A stretch of 64,000 nucleotides of DNA, from contig JADNRV010000038.1 of assembly GCA_015499995.1 (NCBI GenBank), positions 304,428-368,427 of the forward strand, in the 5' to 3' direction. Below the pieces are notes generated by a model, which did no database searches, was not told the DNA's origin, and worked only from the letters and a program-made list of their open reading frames with translations. Positions 1 to 11,944 of this stretch are shown here, piece by piece. The stretch comes from Flammula alnicola (taxonomy: Eukaryota; Basidiomycota; Agaricomycetes; Agaricales; Strophariaceae). Made by a program: the position numbers and the translations under genes. The first letter of the stretch is position 1; every line of letters starts with the position of its first letter.

Positions 1-861
1 CTTGGGGCAGCAAGTGTTGCCGAGTGAGTACAGCTGTTCCGTATTTGTTCAAATTGAAACTGGGTCTGACAGCATGGGAAAAGGTTCTTCGCAGATATCT
101 TGTTGACCCCACTAGAAGCGACGCGAATCCGACTCGTGTCTGAGAGAGGATACGCAAAAGGCCTTGTTACAGGCTTTGCGCGACTCGCCAGAGAAGGTGG
201 CATTGGAGAATTATACGCTGGTTTCCTGCCAATTCTATGCAAGTAAGTTAGCCTGACATACGACTGTTATACGGTTGTTCGTGCACTCAACAGAATGTCT
301 GTCCATTTCTGCACAGACAAATACCTTACGCTATTGGGCAATTTACCGTGAATGAATTCTGCCACGAACTTGTGTACCGCTCCATCACGGAAGAGTCAAA
401 ACAAAAAATCTCGAAATCTGCGACGTTGAAGTATAGCATAGCTCTAGGAAGCGGTATCATCGCCGGTTTCGCTGCTGCCATCCTCAGCCACGTAAGTTTA
501 TCTCATAACGTCGCCATCGTACTGGTTTTGTCTCACACGTAACTCTCCGTCTGTAGCCCGCAGATACCTTGCTTTCTCAAATTAACAAAGGACACGGGCC
601 AACAGGATCCATGCCGCACCGTCTCTTTGTTCTCGCGCGCGAAGCGGGTTTCAAGGGTCTCTTTGCAGGTCTCGGTCCAAGGATGATCATGACCGCCGGG
701 CTCGTCTCGTCGCAGTTCCTAATGTACGGTGCTATCAAAGACGGTAAGCATTTGCACCTTTTCATGTCTTTTTGAGAACCTAGACTGAGTAAATCGCATC
801 GCTGTGATGCTCAGCTTTGGGTGCCCCTCCAGGGTTGGAGATCCACAAAGAATCGGCTTAG
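1..861 (+). CDS. Mitochondrial phosphate carrier (C-terminal two thirds, 5' cut by window edge)
   Basis: Member of the mitochondrial solute carrier family, most like the Mir1/Pic2 phosphate carriers, which import phosphate (or copper, for Pic2) across the inner mitochondrial membrane. Five exons fit one frame: <1-23, 84-242, 317-491, 557-743 and 815-861, ending at TAG. The product shows the carrier signature of the second repeat ([15 protein letters not shown]), a GELYAGF segment after it, the QIPYAIGQF stretch typical of phosphate carriers, and the third-repeat signature [12 protein letters not shown] followed by [12 protein letters not shown]. The N-terminus and first repeat lie outside the window, so the start cannot be given. 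Family membership is clear; phosphate as substrate is inferred from the repeat-2 and QIPY motifs. Confidence 0.88.
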
Positions 862-1089
862 CCTCGAGAGGTTTCTATAGAATAAGCTACATCAATTAAT
901 AGATCCTAATAGATGAGCATATATACCATCAAAGCTGCGATGTTCTAGGGTATGTTTGGATTAAATACGAAGATACACTGTCTTTCCATCCAGCGAGGAT
1001 AATCCGAGATACCCTGACCTTACCAAAAGTGCATCAGTATCGTACCCAGTGCAGATAATCATATTCACCTCATGATTCTCCAATGAATT

Positions 1090-1990
1090 TCAAGATCTTT
1101 TCCCCAAGAGCCTTTTATTCAACTCCGGTTTAGTAATTCGGCCCTTGGTTTTCGACAAGAGGCTTGCAGGCTTCGGTAGAACAGTGGAGGTCTTACCACT
1201 TGGCAGTGCCACACACTGCACAGGGCTGAGCACCTCGAGGAATCGCAAAACCAACGTTGGCCCGAGTTTCGCTTCAAGGTTGAGGCAGTGTGGAACTGTC
1301 TTCAATTTACCTAATCCATGATACATCATTACAAAATCAAGGCTGGACGGGAAGACATCAGACTCACCAGTATATAGGACTTGATTTTCCTCTCTGATCT
1401 TGAATATGCGCTTCAGGACGAACGATATAATGTCATGCCGAGTCGCCAATTGCACGGTCATTTGCCCGGTTCGCAGGTCAACCAAGAACGGCTAATAATG
1501 GATGAGCAATGGCTTCTCCCGCCCTCAAATCTGATGTTAGGCAGCCCGTCGATGTCAGAGATAAGCTCCTCGTCAATTAGCCCTTCGTTAAGCAGAAGCT
1601 GGCGCATTCCGCCTCGAATTGACCACTTGATGGCTTGCTATGGCTTGGTGCAGAAGTTGGACCCAAGGCTGTCCAATCTCAGCTTCCAGGTCTCGACGTT
1701 CGCGGAATGAAGAGATGCTGTTGCACAGTCGGAACTGCAGTTCTCCAGATATTGCTGGTAGGTCGGGGGATCGATGATACTAAAAGACACCCCCTGTGTT
1801 TCCTGGGAACCTCTGATAATTCCTATATTTCATTTTCATGTTCCCAACGTCCGTTGAAGGGGCCTTTCTTTTTCTTTCGGCTTATGAGGACGCGTGCGGT
1901 TACACTATTCGAGGGCAAATTCCGGAATGCGCAGAACTTGGAAAGATTCGGACTAAGAAGGCAGAAGAAAGATTCAAAGAAGACACGCGT
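1090..1990 (-). pseudogene. Unrecognised coding-like minus-strand segment, possibly a decayed gene
   Basis: Coding-like stretches occur on the minus strand in different frames. One is an open frame at 1090-1485; another spans about 1490-1610 (containing LISDIDGLPNIRFEGG) and a third about 1620-1740 (LQFRLCNSISSFRERRDL). In-frame stops separate them, and I could not join all three with convincing introns, although a GTGAGT donor exists near 1373. It may be an intron-rich hypothetical gene or a pseudogene. I recognise no domain. Confidence 0.25.
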
Positions 1991-2636
1991 TGCTTGACGA
2001 TCACATGACCACTCCGGTGATTAGTTGAACTTGATTCTTGAAGATGCAGTTGGATCACAACTTCGACTTAACCTCTTCTTTAAACGGCTCTTTGCAAAGG
2101 CCCGTGACGCTATTCGCCGTCGTCAAGCTCATACAAAGGGGTAATCAAGCCCGACCAGTTCAAGAGAGTGCTGAGACGCGAAACTTGCAAGTTGCTACGA
2201 GGGAGCCTTGAAGCCCGGTATGGGGCCGCCAGACTTGGAATCAGATAGTGGGTATGAATCATCGACGCTTCGAATTGAATAGCGGACCGGGATACTGATA
2301 GATTGTTGGTGAATGTAGTACGCGTGACTGAGTCACCAGCGCCTCAGAACACATCCCAGAACATCTAACAAACATCTAAACACCACATGAAGGCTCTCAC
2401 CCGTGACCCGATGTATACCATCGAAGTCTTTGCACATGCGAAATTTCCCTTCTCTCTCTCATGAACTTGTTGAGAGAGGAGGAAGTTTTCGCCCGCCATG
2501 CGCAGAGATGTCGAGTGACGAATAGCGATGCCATGCGCGGCGTAACCAAGATAATTTTGATTATACATATGATGTAGAAATATAAATATTGGGACATCTG
2601 CATAGGTTCGTCTTCTTCCATTTACATTGCTTCCCA
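1991..2636. other. Intergenic, upstream of the GH78 gene
   Basis: About 650 bp with no convincing gene. It should contain the promoter and 5' leader of the rhamnosidase gene that starts at 2637. A minus-strand open frame at 2365-2664 looks random. Confidence 0.4.
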
Positions 2637-5600
2637 ATGCAAGGTATGTACGATATTGCTCCACGGAACTTTTGCACTGACCTACTCTTCAGATTACCTC
2701 CTATTCTTCCTGCTCCTTGCAGCAGCTAAAACATGCATATGCTCAGCTGCCTCTATAGGTATGATCTTTTGATTTTTCCTGCGAAAAAAGCTCAATTATT
2801 TGCAGATAAATTCCTTGCCAGCGAAACAATTACTTTGTCTTCCCTGCTTGTCGAGGACAAAGTTGCTCCCATAGGGATTGACGTTACCCCCCGTTTTTCT
2901 TGGATAATTTCTTCCCCTCAAAATGGAGATGTTCAGGCATCTTATCACCTGCAAGTCTCGAAAGTCAAAGCTGGGAACGCGGAGGTATGGAACAGCGCCG
3001 TCGTTTCGTCCAAGAGATCGTATCTCATTGAATACGGTGGCCCACCTCTGGAATCTGACACTCGATATTTTTGGAGCGTCCAAGTGGTTACCACCTTTGG
3101 GTCTTCCACAGCTTCTTCGGAATTTACCACCGGATTTCTTTCAACCGGCGATTGGGGCCCGGGCGTTTGGATCGGCAAGCCTACTCAAGGACCTCCGCCC
3201 GACCTCATATCAGCCTTCCAAGGCGCCTCATGGATATGGACTTCGGAATCGAGCCCTCCAAATGCCCCACCCGGAGATGTAGCATTCCGAAAGACACTCA
3301 GCACTCCTAGTGGGAAGACCGCGACTTCTGCCGATATTCTAATCACTGCGGATGATCAGTTCTCCATGTATGTGGACGGAAACCCTATGGGCTCATCCCC
3401 ACAAACAGCGAATATATGGATGCAAGCACAATTCTTGAACCTCACCTTGAACACAGCCAACTCGACGCTGTTCGCCGTACGCGTTACCAACCTTCCTGAT
3501 GTTTCTACTGGTGGAAATGGTCCTGCGGGCCTCCTCGTTGCGATCAAGATTACATTCTCTGATGGCACCGCCACCATCATAACCTCCGATCCGAGTTGGA
3601 TTTTAACGACAAACATCACTGATGGTTGGAACCTTCCTTCGGGGAGCGTGGCGGGCTGGACGGCGGCAAGTGCTATCGCTCCCTACGGACAAGGCCCTTG
3701 GGGTACCCAGGTTACGGTTCCCGCTGCGGCGTCTACTCCGCAACTGTCATTTGCCAATTCTTTTTGGATTTGGTCCACGGAAACCAATCCCCCTCTCGCG
3801 CCTGCAGCACCTCGGGCCTTTAGGAAGACATTCAGCGCGACGTCCGGAAAAACTTTGCTGTCGGCACTTATTATCCTGACTGTTGACGATGCATTCAGCT
3901 TTTATGCTGATGGTATACGGCTCGGCAGTTCCCCAGAGGAGACCGATACTTGGGAGTATGCGCAGACGTTTACCGCCACTCTTCACGGAACTTCTGCAGT
4001 GTTTGCTGTCTTAGCGAACAACCTCCCCGATGTTTCCACAGGAGGAGCGTCACCTGCAGGTCTCCTGGCCTCGATTCAGATAACATATACGGACGGATCA
4101 AGCGACTTCGTCGTCTCTGACACCACTTGGAAGGTGGACACAACCGTGCCCGTAGGATTCGAAAACCCGTCCTTTGACGATTCGTCCTGGAGTCTTGCCT
4201 CTTCCCAGGGTCCATACGGAGTTGGCCCTTGGGAGAATGGCGTCACGATTGTCAATTCATTGGAAGAACACCCTGCACCACTGATTCGCAAGGAATTTGG
4301 CGTATCCAAACCCCTTTCATTCGCCCGTCTTTACTACTCTGCAGGCGGGTATGCAAGCATAACCATCAATGGCGCGCCAGCATCCGACCATGTGTTAACG
4401 CCTGGGTTTACGAAATACGACACGGAGATCCAATATATCGCACTGGATGTCGCCTCGCTTTTGAAGTCAGGCACAAACGCGATTGGTGCTGAGCTAGGTC
4501 GAAGTCATTACGGATCCACGCAGGGCAGCGTGTGGAATTGGAATACTGTATCATGGCACGGCGAACCTCGAGTCATCATGGTTCTGTCTCTTGGATTCGT
4601 CGATGGAAGCACATCACGCGTCGTTACAGATGGGACTTGGAAGGTGAAAGAAGGTCCCACGCGACTGGACGATGTGTTTGGGGGAGAAAACTACGATGGT
4701 ACTTACTTTTTCTGATCTCATAAGTCAAAACACATTAAATACCTTTTTTCTGTAGCGGCATTCGAGCAGCAAGGTTTTGACACAGCTGGATTTAATGATT
4801 CTTCATGGAGCGCAGCTGCGATTATGCCTGCCCCAGGAGGGACACTGGTTAACCAAGGACAACCTCCTACTCGAATCATTCAAAGCCTGACTCCGGTCTC
4901 CATCAAAGAACCTGTTTCAGGCATATTTGTTGCCGAGTTCGAACGCGTCGTATCGGGATGGGTAAGACTTACGGCTTCTGGTCCTGCCAAAACCCAGATC
5001 ACAATTCACTTCGGTGAGAAATTGCATGTGAGTTGGTAGTGCAGCATTCCTTCTCTTGGATATCATATTATTTGGTGGTTTTAGGACGATGGCACGGTCA
5101 TGTATGAGGATTTCATGCACTACTATGCCAATAACTTCCAGACAGGTGCGTTTTATGCTCATGAGGCTTGGATCGCGTCTTAATATCGAAGTTTAGATCG
5201 ATTTTGGTTGGCTGGAACAGGACAGCCAGAGACCTTCGAACCAAAATTCAGTTACAAAGGTTACCTCTATGTTCAGATCGAAGGCTGGCCCGGATCGTCA
5301 CCACCCTCTGTGCAAGATATCGTTGGCAGAGTGGTACACGATGACCTTGCTCCTCGGGGCAACTTCATGACGTCTAGCGATTTGCTGAACCAGCTCCACA
5401 CTGCGGCTGTATTTACTTTCTTGAATAACCTGCATAGTATACCGACTGATTGTCCGACATACGAAAAGAATGGATGGACGGGAGATGCGATGTTGAGTAC
5501 TGTAAGTTGTGAGTTTTTATTTCTTTCTCTTAACTGAAGGCATGATCGTAGGAAACGGCGCTATTCAACCTTGATTCCCAAGGACTCTTGACGAAATACG

Positions 5601-6967
5601 TTGAGGATCTTGACAAGACTCGACTTGACTCGTCGGGAGGGGCGGGCCCTCCGAGTGTTATTGCACCTGATAGTGGATGGGGTGCGAATAACCAGGCCCC
5701 CACTTGGCAGTAAGTTTACGAACTTGAACCAATTATCTGTTCTCAACGCCATATTCAAATAGCTCCGCGTTTATATTTATTCCATGGTGGATTTATTTCT
5801 ACAAAGGTGACCAGAGGGTCCTCGAAAATCACTACGATAGCATGAAGAGCTATATCGAATTCGAACTTGGTCGTTCGCCGAATAATATCGCGAATACGGG
5901 CTTGGGCGATTGGGATACTCCAGAGACGAATCCTAATGGAGGGAATCCGCCTGAGGACCCTCGTGTTTCGGCGACCGCTTATCTGTACGTCTGGTTTTTC
6001 GATGTTCAGGGTGTTCCTAATAGTTCACGTGGATGCCGTCCAGATACCAAATGCTTACGGTGATGGAGAACATCGCTACTGTCCTCAACAAGACCAGCGA
6101 CGCCTCGACTTTCTCCACTCAAGCCGCAAACGTAAAGATGGCCTTCAACAGCGCATTCCTCAGTTCTACAACTGGATACTACGTCGGCGTCGGAGACCAA
6201 GGCTACAGGCAGACACACAACTTGCTCGCTCTTGGATTCTCACTTGCTCCGACTGCAAGTATCCAACATGTCGCAGACAGTATCGCTCAGAATATCTCCT
6301 CTATTGGAAATCATCTGAATACTGGGGCTTTGGGGACCAAGCTTCTCCTGCCAGTGTTGTCTGAAAACGGCCATGCAGATACTGCGTTCGCTGTTGCTCA
6401 GCAGACTACTTTCCCTAGCTGGGGATTCTGGATTGAGAATGGGGCTACTACTATGGTGCGCTGAAGAATTGTTTCTGTTATGAGGATTCGATAGAACTGA
6501 TGGTTGATGGGGCATAGTGGGAACATTGGTCTATCGATGCTCGCTCTCGAGATCATGTCCGTCTTTTCTTCGAGCCTATTGCACTAATTGACTGACACAT
6601 CCATAGCACTTTCTCGGAACATTCGAGGACTGGATGTTCAAGCATGTTGCAGGAATTCAACCCACCTCTGCTGCATTTGAAACCGTCAACATTTCTCCTC
6701 TCCTCACTTCCCAGTTAACATTCACTCGTGCTTGGACAATGACCCCGTTCGGCAACTTGTCTGTGGAATGGACTGACGAGGCTGGGGCTATCAACGTGGA
6801 CCTCGGCGTTCCTGTTGGCGTGAATGTGACCTTCTCAATTCCGGGGATTACGTCGTCGGTGGTACGTATTTCTGCAAGTCTTCGAATTTCATAGATGTGC
6901 TAAATAAATTCTTTCATAGATGAATTTTGAATCAGGAAGCCATTCTTTCAGCATACCGAAATCTTAG
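2637..6967 (+). CDS. Secreted alpha-L-rhamnosidase, glycoside hydrolase family 78
   Basis: Predicted to release terminal alpha-L-rhamnose from plant polysaccharides or glycosides outside the cell. Twelve exons sum to 3738 nt (1245 residues): 2637-2643, 2693-2758, 2806-4698, 4756-5027, 5085-5145, 5197-5501, 5552-5709, 5763-5984, 6044-6455, 6518-6556, 6607-6861, 6920-6967. The chosen start gives a clean signal peptide (MQDYLLFFLLLAAAKTCICS) that an unspliced start at 2733 would lose. The N-terminal beta domain (RFSWIISSPQNG, YFWSVQV) is followed by two copies of a ~170-residue module starting near residues 165 and 342 (WIWTSE and WIWSTE, both with NLPDVSTGG). The middle and C-terminal parts carry GH78 features: EKNGWTGDAML, SGWGANNQAPTW, IFIPWWIY, GLGDWDTP and an all-alpha catalytic barrel. 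Family assignment is firm; substrate is inferred. Confidence 0.9.
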
Positions 6968-7253
6968 CTGAACTGTCGTATCAATGAAGCCTCGGAGGAT
7001 TACTGTTGTACAATTGTATTGATAGCGTTTGAATTTGGCCTAGCACGGACTTGTTAGTATTACGACCGTTAGAACGTTAACGGTGAATCTTCATGCATCA
7101 AATGAAATATAAGTATGTAATATTAAAATTCATACAAAAAGGACGTCACAATAGAGACAACTTGAAAACAGCAAAACAAAAAGAGAAATTCCCCGGCAAC
7201 ATAATAGATAAAGATTAAATCCCAGGCGTGAATGGTGAAGCCTAACCACCGAC

Positions 7254-8736
7254 CTAAACGTTCTCGACTTGTTCTTCCAGCCATTTCCATAACTCTCCTG
7301 CAAGTTTTGGATCTTCACCAGCGGGATTCCCGGTTCCGATACGCGCCCAAGGAATCAGATACTGTAAAACCACAATATTATGGAGGGTATCCGCAACAAA
7401 GCAACGGTAGACATACCTTCCCATTCAGCTCGGCGCCTTGAGGAGATGTACCAGCCCAAAGCTGAGTTAAAGCACCATACGACGGTGCATATAGAATAGG
7501 TTTCTAAATTGCAGAAAAATGATTTGAGCCCCGCAACTTTGATAAGGGGCATTCACGCATACCAGCAGAGCATCCTCAATCGTGGAAAGATAGCGTTGGA
7601 GGTCGGAATTCAGGTTTCCAGGATTTAGAGAAATCGACACAATGCCTTGGTCTCCGTATCTCCGGGCCAACTCATTAGAGAACAAAACATTGCCCTGGAA
7701 TAAAAAGGGCTTGTGAGAGGCAACAATACCTAGGCGCGAAAATGAAACATACCAATTTACTTTGACAGTACAATAACTGAGTTCCTTTCTTCTTCCTTGC
7801 TGCAAGGCTGTCTTTTACCGTATTGAAGTCAACAGTCTTGATGAATAGCGATGCGGACGACGAGGTGTTCACGATGCGTGCTTTGCTGTCAGGGCTTGAT
7901 TTAGCACCAGCGAGAAGGGAGGGTAGCAGGAGTTTGGTGAAATAGAAGTGACCTATGAAGAGGTGAGGACGTGGCTGTCAGGAGAGGAGAAGAGACCCAC
8001 CAAGAACGTTGGTCCCGAACTGGAGATCATATCCTTGAGCTGTTAGCTGGTCGATAGGAGGTGCCATGACACCGCTGTGAACGAGGAACATACGGGATTA
8101 AGATATACTTCTTGCTCGATTGGAGGGAAAGACGTACGCGTTATTGAAGAGAACATGGAGTTCCTTCTCCTTGCTATTCAAGAAGCGAAATTAGAGGAAT
8201 ATGTAAGACAAGACTGAAATGTAGCGCACCTCTGGAATTCCTCTGCAGCCTCCTTGACAGACTTCAAGTCCGCCAGATCCACCTTCAAGAATAACGCCTC
8301 TTTGTCCGTCTCCTTCTTAAGGTCAGCGATAGCCGCTGCCACCTTGTCTGGATTTCGAGCAGCGATATAGACTTTGGCATTGTGCGCCAACAGTGCCTAT
8401 GGAATCGTTATGTATAAGATGTCAATGAGCACTTTAGCAGCTATATCAAAATAGAACAGAATCGAAGGCAGTCTCGCAGTGCCAACAATGTATATTTAGC
8501 TGGAGTTTTCCATGTACTAACCTTGGCTGTTTCTTTCCCGACACCTATAAAAAGAAAAAGAAGGATGGAGAGTTAACATCGCTTCAGAATTTCGAAGTTG
8601 AACATTGGCCTATATACGAACCCGTGTTGGCACCTGTCACGATGATGACCTTCCCAGAGAGATCTGGAATATCATCAGGGGTGAATTTGCTTTTGGGAGG
8701 AAAACTTTGGCTGAAAAGTGAAAGTACGAGGCCCAT
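7254..8736 (-). CDS. Short-chain dehydrogenase/reductase, retinol-dehydrogenase-like (copy 1)
   Basis: NAD(P)-dependent oxidoreductase of the classical SDR fold, close to the WWOX/retinol dehydrogenase-like fungal group. The spliced minus-strand product starts [18 protein letters not shown]. It has the cofactor-binding TGANTGVGK motif, an HVLFNNAG-type strand, and the catalytic Tyr-Cys-Gln-Ser-Lys (YxxxK), followed by an LNPGN loop. Exon breaks match those of the second copy at 50576-52052: after TGANTG, before ALLAHNAKV, before the NNAG strand, before HFYFTK, and around the YxxxK motif. The stop TAG is at 7254-7256. No extended repeats flank this copy, so it is probably the resident gene. 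The substrate is unknown. Confidence 0.85.
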
Positions 8737-9518
8737 GACAGTTTATGGTTGTTTGAAATAAAGGAATGTGTTCGGGGGTGGGTTGACTTTATACTAATAG
8801 TCTTGTGCAATGTGAGAGTCAATGATTGGCGGCCGATCCAATCACGTCATCCGCGCTTCTTATCATTGCCGAGCTCGAGGCGCACCCACGCAACCATGCG
8901 GCCATGTGGTCTATACTGTGCTGAGTGTTCCTTGTAACCTGATAAAATTCGGAGGAATTTAAGCCAATTCAAGCCGGCTTCCTCAGCGAATAAGTTTAGG
9001 GTCAAAGTAGCGCCTTGAAGAGTATGATCCAGGTAGGACCAGGCGTCCTATAAGTACTACGCGTAAGGCAGAAAGGTACCCAGGCCAACTTGAAGATGAG
9101 TATCGCTGAGTCTTCGGAACCTCACGGATTACAGTCTGTAGAACGATTAAATCATGCAAGCCGAGGCCGAGTCAAGTTAGCTCAGTGATCGAAATCCGGG
9201 CAAACCAACCTCTCGTCATGGGGTACCTGAGCTGTATATTTTGATAATTGGATGGGACAGCGTCGAGCCTGATGCATGCCTTCTGTAACTTAATTGGCCA
9301 GAATATTTCAGCATCAACATACTGACAAGAAGGACATTTACGAGGCAAACCATTATGGGCATATTGCGGACTGGGACGCTCAAGATGCACTTGCTATAGG
9401 TCGAATGCCGAACAAGTCAACGATTTAATGAGGTTTATATAAAATAAATTATAACTATTTGAATATCTTCAAAACTATTCTATAGAGAAGCATGGAGAAG
9501 ATGCCCAGTCTACGGCAA
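8737..9518. other. Intergenic region
   Basis: About 780 bp between the 5' end of the SDR gene and the 3' end of the F-box gene. A minus-strand frame at 9172-9390 lacks coding features. Nothing else is recognisable. Confidence 0.4.
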
Positions 9519-11168
9519 CTATAAGTGCCGAGAGCGAAGACGCATCACGGAGGGTCTTCCGTTCGTGCAGTTCGTCCCCCGACGGATATAGTCAAAATTC
9601 GTGATACTGCGTAAATTCTCAACAGCAAGAGGCATGGAGAATTCGCGCCTCCAGGAGATGAAACGCTCGGTAGTACGGCATTCTTCTTCGGATTTGAGAG
9701 GTTCAAGTCGGATAGTGCGCAGTGATCGAAGGGGTATGTTGGCAGTAGTGTTCTCCTTAGTGCGCAGTGATCGAAGGGGTATGTTGGCAGTAGTGTTCTC
9801 CTCTTGATCGTGACCATCGAGCATGGCCTTGATGACATCCACACTGGTATGCATTTCCTCCACGGATGAAAGTGCAAGAAGGAAGCGGTTGAGGTCGTCA
9901 ATACCGCTATACAGTTTGCGATTACCAACGTTGAGATTGAGCATCTTGATCGAAGACGGAAAGTGGCACTCCGAGACCACGTTGAGGAGAAGGCAGATCA
10001 AGGACGAGGACAAGGACTGGGTTCGCCTCTCCCCAATGATGTTAATGACAAAGGCGTCGAGATATTCCAAGTAGTCGGAGTCGATGGACGGTTGTTCAAT
10101 TCCGTAAGGAAGACTATCCCGAAAATGGGCTCTGTAGTCGGTCAAATCCATACGAAGCCCTTCGTTTTGCCTATCGGCGTTGCTTAGGAAGTATCCCTGC
10201 ATGTAGCGCAGTAGGCCACCGTGAAAAGGACCCAACTCTTCTTGCGACAGTGGAAAGTGGATGTTCTTGAAACGTACGTCAAGCTGCAGGCAACAGCCAG
10301 GAGCTGCAGTTGTATTTCCAAGGAATAATGCAGCTGCAGAAATGGTAACGCGCAGACGGAGCATTTGGAGTTTCGGGAGTGTTATGGGGGAAATGTGAGG
10401 CGCATGACCATCGTCTACGTCTAAATCCAGTGCCTGACCCATTCCGGCGCTTATAGTCAAATCCTGGAGCAAGGGCATTCTTCGAAGCCCTTTGAGAAGG
10501 TCAAGAATCTGGAATCCGCCTTCCAAGGCAAGGGTATGGATCTGGGATAACCAGTGTGCATTGAAATTGATGTTAATATGTTTGCACGAGAGCCTGAACT
10601 GGTGTAACAAAGGCGCGTGGTCAGAGAACAGAACGGAGTTGGAAGATTCCAAGACTGCAGGGATTAAGTGCGGCCCAAACTGGAGTGAAAATGTCTCGAG
10701 ATAAGGCGCCGACTGCTGGATGCTATCCCACAGCGTTTCGTCGACGGATGCCGTCGCTCCGTCCTTCACTTCGAGGTCAAACCTCCGAATCCTTGTCCAT
10801 TGTGCAGGGAGAAGCGCCGAAAGGAAGAATCTCAACGCATTCCCCTCGTTGACAGTCACAAGATCCCTGCCCTTGATATCAAGTGGCGCATTGCCAGTCC
10901 TGTCGAGAACTTCCTGCCTCCACTCATCACCCGGCCTTGCGAGGAGATTTAGGTCGATTATCTTGCTCCACAGGCATGCGGAGTCGAGCAGCATTATTTC
11001 CCTCCATAACCTGCAGACTGATGAAGTGCGGCCTGCAGTGATAAGAGCCTTGCAAGACGACCGTCTGTCGGCGATGGGGTCGTCCAAGTCTGCGTTCATG
11101 CAGAAGATGTACCACAGGATATCGCGGTTGAGTTTCGTGATGGGGCCAGAGCGAGACGGGGCAACCAT
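9519..11168 (-). CDS. F-box protein with leucine-rich-like C-terminal region
   Basis: A single-exon 549-residue protein. Residues about 12-75 match the F-box pattern seen in agaricomycetes: LNRDILWYIFCMNAD, then SVCRLWREIMLLDSACLW and SKIIDL. Such proteins link a substrate to Skp1-cullin ubiquitin ligases. The remainder (repeated short leucine-rich strand/helix units such as LPKLQMLRLRV and LNLNVGNRKLYSG) resembles the substrate-recognition half of this expanded family. Near residues 455-485 a 15-residue block (ENTTANIPLRSLRTK) is repeated in tandem because of a 45-bp duplication at 9713-9802. The target is unknown. The start at MVAPSRSGP was chosen because it places the F-box at the usual N-terminal position. 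Confidence 0.75.
   Translation of the reverse strand: MVAPSRSGPITKLNRDILWYIFCMNADLDDPIADRRSSCKALITAGRTSSVCRLWREIMLLDSACLWSKIIDLNLLARPGDEWRQEVLDRTGNAPLDIKGRDLVTVNEGNALRFFLSALLPAQWTRIRRFDLEVKDGATASVDETLWDSIQQSAPYLETFSLQFGPHLIPAVLESSNSVLFSDHAPLLHQFRLSCKHININFNAHWLSQIHTLALEGGFQILDLLKGLRRMPLLQDLTISAGMGQALDLDVDDGHAPHISPITLPKLQMLRLRVTISAAALFLGNTTAAPGCCLQLDVRFKNIHFPLSQEELGPFHGGLLRYMQGYFLSNADRQNEGLRMDLTDYRAHFRDSLPYGIEQPSIDSDYLEYLDAFVINIIGERRTQSLSSSLICLLLNVVSECHFPSSIKMLNLNVGNRKLYSGIDDLNRFLLALSSVEEMHTSVDVIKAMLDGHDQEENTTANIPLRSLRTKENTTANIPLRSLRTIRLEPLKSEEECRTTERFISWRREFSMPLAVENLRSITNFDYIRRGTNCTNGRPSVMRLRSRHL
9713..9802 (-). repeat. Perfect 45-bp in-frame tandem duplication inside the F-box gene
   Basis: Positions 9713-9757 and 9758-9802 are identical on reading. 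The unit length is a multiple of three, so the F-box protein gains 15 residues without a frame change. Identity implies a recent slippage or unequal exchange event. Confidence 0.9.
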
Positions 11169-11944
11169 GGTGTCAGAGAGGATGTATAAGTGGGGGACAA
11201 ATGAAGCGCATTCAAGTTCGCGGTATATTGAACCAGATCTCTTATAGATTTTCCACTTGTGGTCGTTTGGCGTTCAGAATCATTGTTCTCGATAAACGAT
11301 CGAGCGGGCCTTCCCCGGATCGCCTGGCGTTATAGAACTGTGGCATATTGCATTCAACAGAATGGGCCAAGATTGCGATTGTCACTGCAAGTCGGAAAGC
11401 AGAGGTCAGCAAAGGCCTAGACAAGACAACTTGAATTCTCTTGACCTTTTCATCAAGCATTGAAGCATGTTCAGAACGCGTCGAGAGCTCAGATTCCAGA
11501 TAGCAGGTAGATATTCTCTGCAACGAAGTAGTTACATAGAAGACTAAGATAGTGACCTCTGGAGTAACAAATTTACGCGTCGCGTAATAATTCCACGTGA
11601 CCTCTTCGCCACATGCCTGACCTCGTCAGCGTCCATCACGATTCTCCGTTTCATCTGTTCCCGTCATTCAATAGTCATTCAACGCGATCTGGATTCTGAA
11701 GCTTTGTCACTTGGAGTCGTGAGGAACCACGACGACGACTAGCTAACGGAACAAAAGCAACGCTGGACGGGTCTGCGGATTCTGATACTCATCATCGCGC
11801 ACTGCCACGCAGTCCATCATTTCCATATTATAACCGCCACATCGTCATTCAATATTCATCTCGCCTCTCTCCCGACCTCATTGACGATCGCGCGTATAGC
11901 AGTACCCATTCACTATTCACTGCCTAGAATCCACGAGAATCGCC
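11169..11944. other. Divergent intergenic region between F-box and AAGAB-like genes
   Basis: About 775 bp upstream of both flanking genes, so it should hold two promoters. A minus-strand open frame of 93 codons (11242-11523) has no recognisable features and could be chance or an upstream exon of the F-box gene. Confidence 0.4.

Noticed and set aside
2733..2806. Start of the rhamnosidase at the upstream unspliced ATG near 2733
   Set aside because: It runs through an intron (2759-2805) and gives no signal peptide, whereas splicing from the ATG at 2637 gives a classic one.
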